This document shows, piece by piece, positions 5,356 to 5,673 of a stretch of DNA of 5,673 bases. Each line of letters starts with the position of its first letter. The first letter of the stretch is position 1. Below the pieces are notes generated by a model, which searched no databases, had not been told where the DNA came from, and was given only the letters and a program-made list of their open reading frames with translations. Source of the DNA: Coriobacteriales bacterium (lineage in GTDB: Bacteria; Actinomycetota; Coriobacteriia; Coriobacteriales; UBA8131); NCBI GenBank assembly GCA_031286245.1, contig JAITUO010000011.1, positions 1 through 5,673 on the forward strand, given 5' to 3'. The position numbers and the translations under genes were made by a program.

Positions 5356-5673
5356 ATGACCTTGCAAGACTTCATCTATCTTTTTGGATATGGCCTCTGC
5401 CACCAACTGCCAGAGCGCAGCCTGGAGGCTGGAGGCATCTATTTCGCTGTTTGCGCCCGTGATACTGGTACCCACATCGGATTTGCTGCAGCACTGATAG
5501 CGGCAGCCATCCAGTTTGCCTGGCTCAGGCGGGCTAACAAACCAGTACCAGGCAATTTACCCGCCGTACCTGCGATCGTCTGCCTGGCTTTATTGATCCT
5601 ACCGATGGCTTTCGACGGTTTGACTTCATATATCGGCTTGCGGGAAACCACCAACTTGATTCGCTATATCACT
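5356..5673 (+). CDS. DUF2085 family membrane protein, 3'-truncated
   Basis: The frame opens at ATG 5356 and stays open to the window edge (106 codons, no stop), so the C-terminus is missing. The N-terminal stretch GYGLCHQLPERSLEAGG (11-27), then the YFAVCARDTGTHIGF segment, matches the DUF2085 pattern of CHQ, RS, GG and a VCAR motif followed by a membrane helix. DGLTSYIGLRETTNLIRYIT (87-106) matches the family's DGxTQxxGLRxSTNxLR block. Hydrophobic segments at about 40-56 and 70-86 are probable transmembrane helices, so the protein should sit in the cytoplasmic membrane. The second cysteine of the family's common CARC motif is Asp here (Cys33, Asp36). An in-frame stop at 5329 limits the start to between 5332 and 5356, and ATG 5356 is the only ATG. 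The ribosome-binding site is weak (GTGAG, 9 nt upstream). The function of the family is unknown; the cysteine/histidine motifs hint at metal or redox chemistry, which is inference. Confidence 0.85.
   Translation, partial: MTLQDFIYLFGYGLCHQLPERSLEAGGIYFAVCARDTGTHIGFAAALIAAAIQFAWLRRANKPVPGNLPAVPAIVCLALLILPMAFDGLTSYIGLRETTNLIRYIT

Noticed and set aside
5190..5475. Two overlapping reverse-strand frames containing repeated HSNKLT/HSNKPT peptides, resembling a repeat protein
   Set aside because: The peptide repetition comes directly from the 28-bp DNA array read backwards. The period is not a multiple of three and the frames run antisense into DUF2085.

Overview
The window is a bacterial chromosomal segment of roughly balanced GC with six genes, all on the + strand. 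It runs from the 3' part of an S-adenosylhomocysteine hydrolase gene to the 5' part of a DUF2085 membrane-protein gene. The archaeal/Thermotoga-type SAHH, the MtnA form, the ComF zinc-finger phosphoribosyltransferase and the trigger-factor-like protein together suggest a Gram-positive-type lineage. My best guess is a mid-GC member of Actinomycetota class Coriobacteriia, with Clostridia-like Bacillota as the alternative. This is inferred from family resemblance only; no rRNA or other firm taxonomic marker is present. I see no phage, transposon, tRNA, rRNA or CRISPR.

Layout: (1) 2-979, ahcY, truncated by the left edge; (2) 980-1109, a leader with two small hairpins; (3) 1110-2369, mtnA, with an unusual internal insertion and a 21-bp in-frame tandem repeat at its 3' end; (4) 2381-2452, an 18-bp x4 tandem repeat that supplies the start codons of comF (2396-3151); (5) 3249-4301, a divergent trigger-factor-like gene with no recognisable PPIase domain or ribosome-docking signature; (6) 4368-5213, galU, with a consensus-like -35 box just upstream; (7) 5231-5355, a degenerate 28-bp tandem array that ends exactly at the ATG of (8) a DUF2085 gene, 5356-5673, which runs off the right edge.

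AhcY and MtnA both handle by-products of S-adenosylmethionine use. AhcY splits S-adenosylhomocysteine to adenosine and homocysteine; MtnA isomerises 5-methylthioribose 1-phosphate in methionine/5'-deoxynucleoside salvage. ComF (competence-associated phosphoribosyltransferase-like), the trigger-factor-like protein and GalU (UDP-glucose synthesis) are not obviously in the same pathway, so the cluster looks like co-oriented housekeeping genes rather than one system.

I do not see a clearly new defence or mobile system. The most unusual signal is that three independent short tandem repeats all sit at gene boundaries: the end of mtnA, the start of comF, and the galU-DUF2085 junction. Two of them repeat a segment containing an ATG beginning ATGAATC. 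The 28-bp array appears to be a tandemly copied translation-initiation region that creates several tiny overlapping ORFs ahead of DUF2085. The trigger-factor-like protein is the second item worth following.
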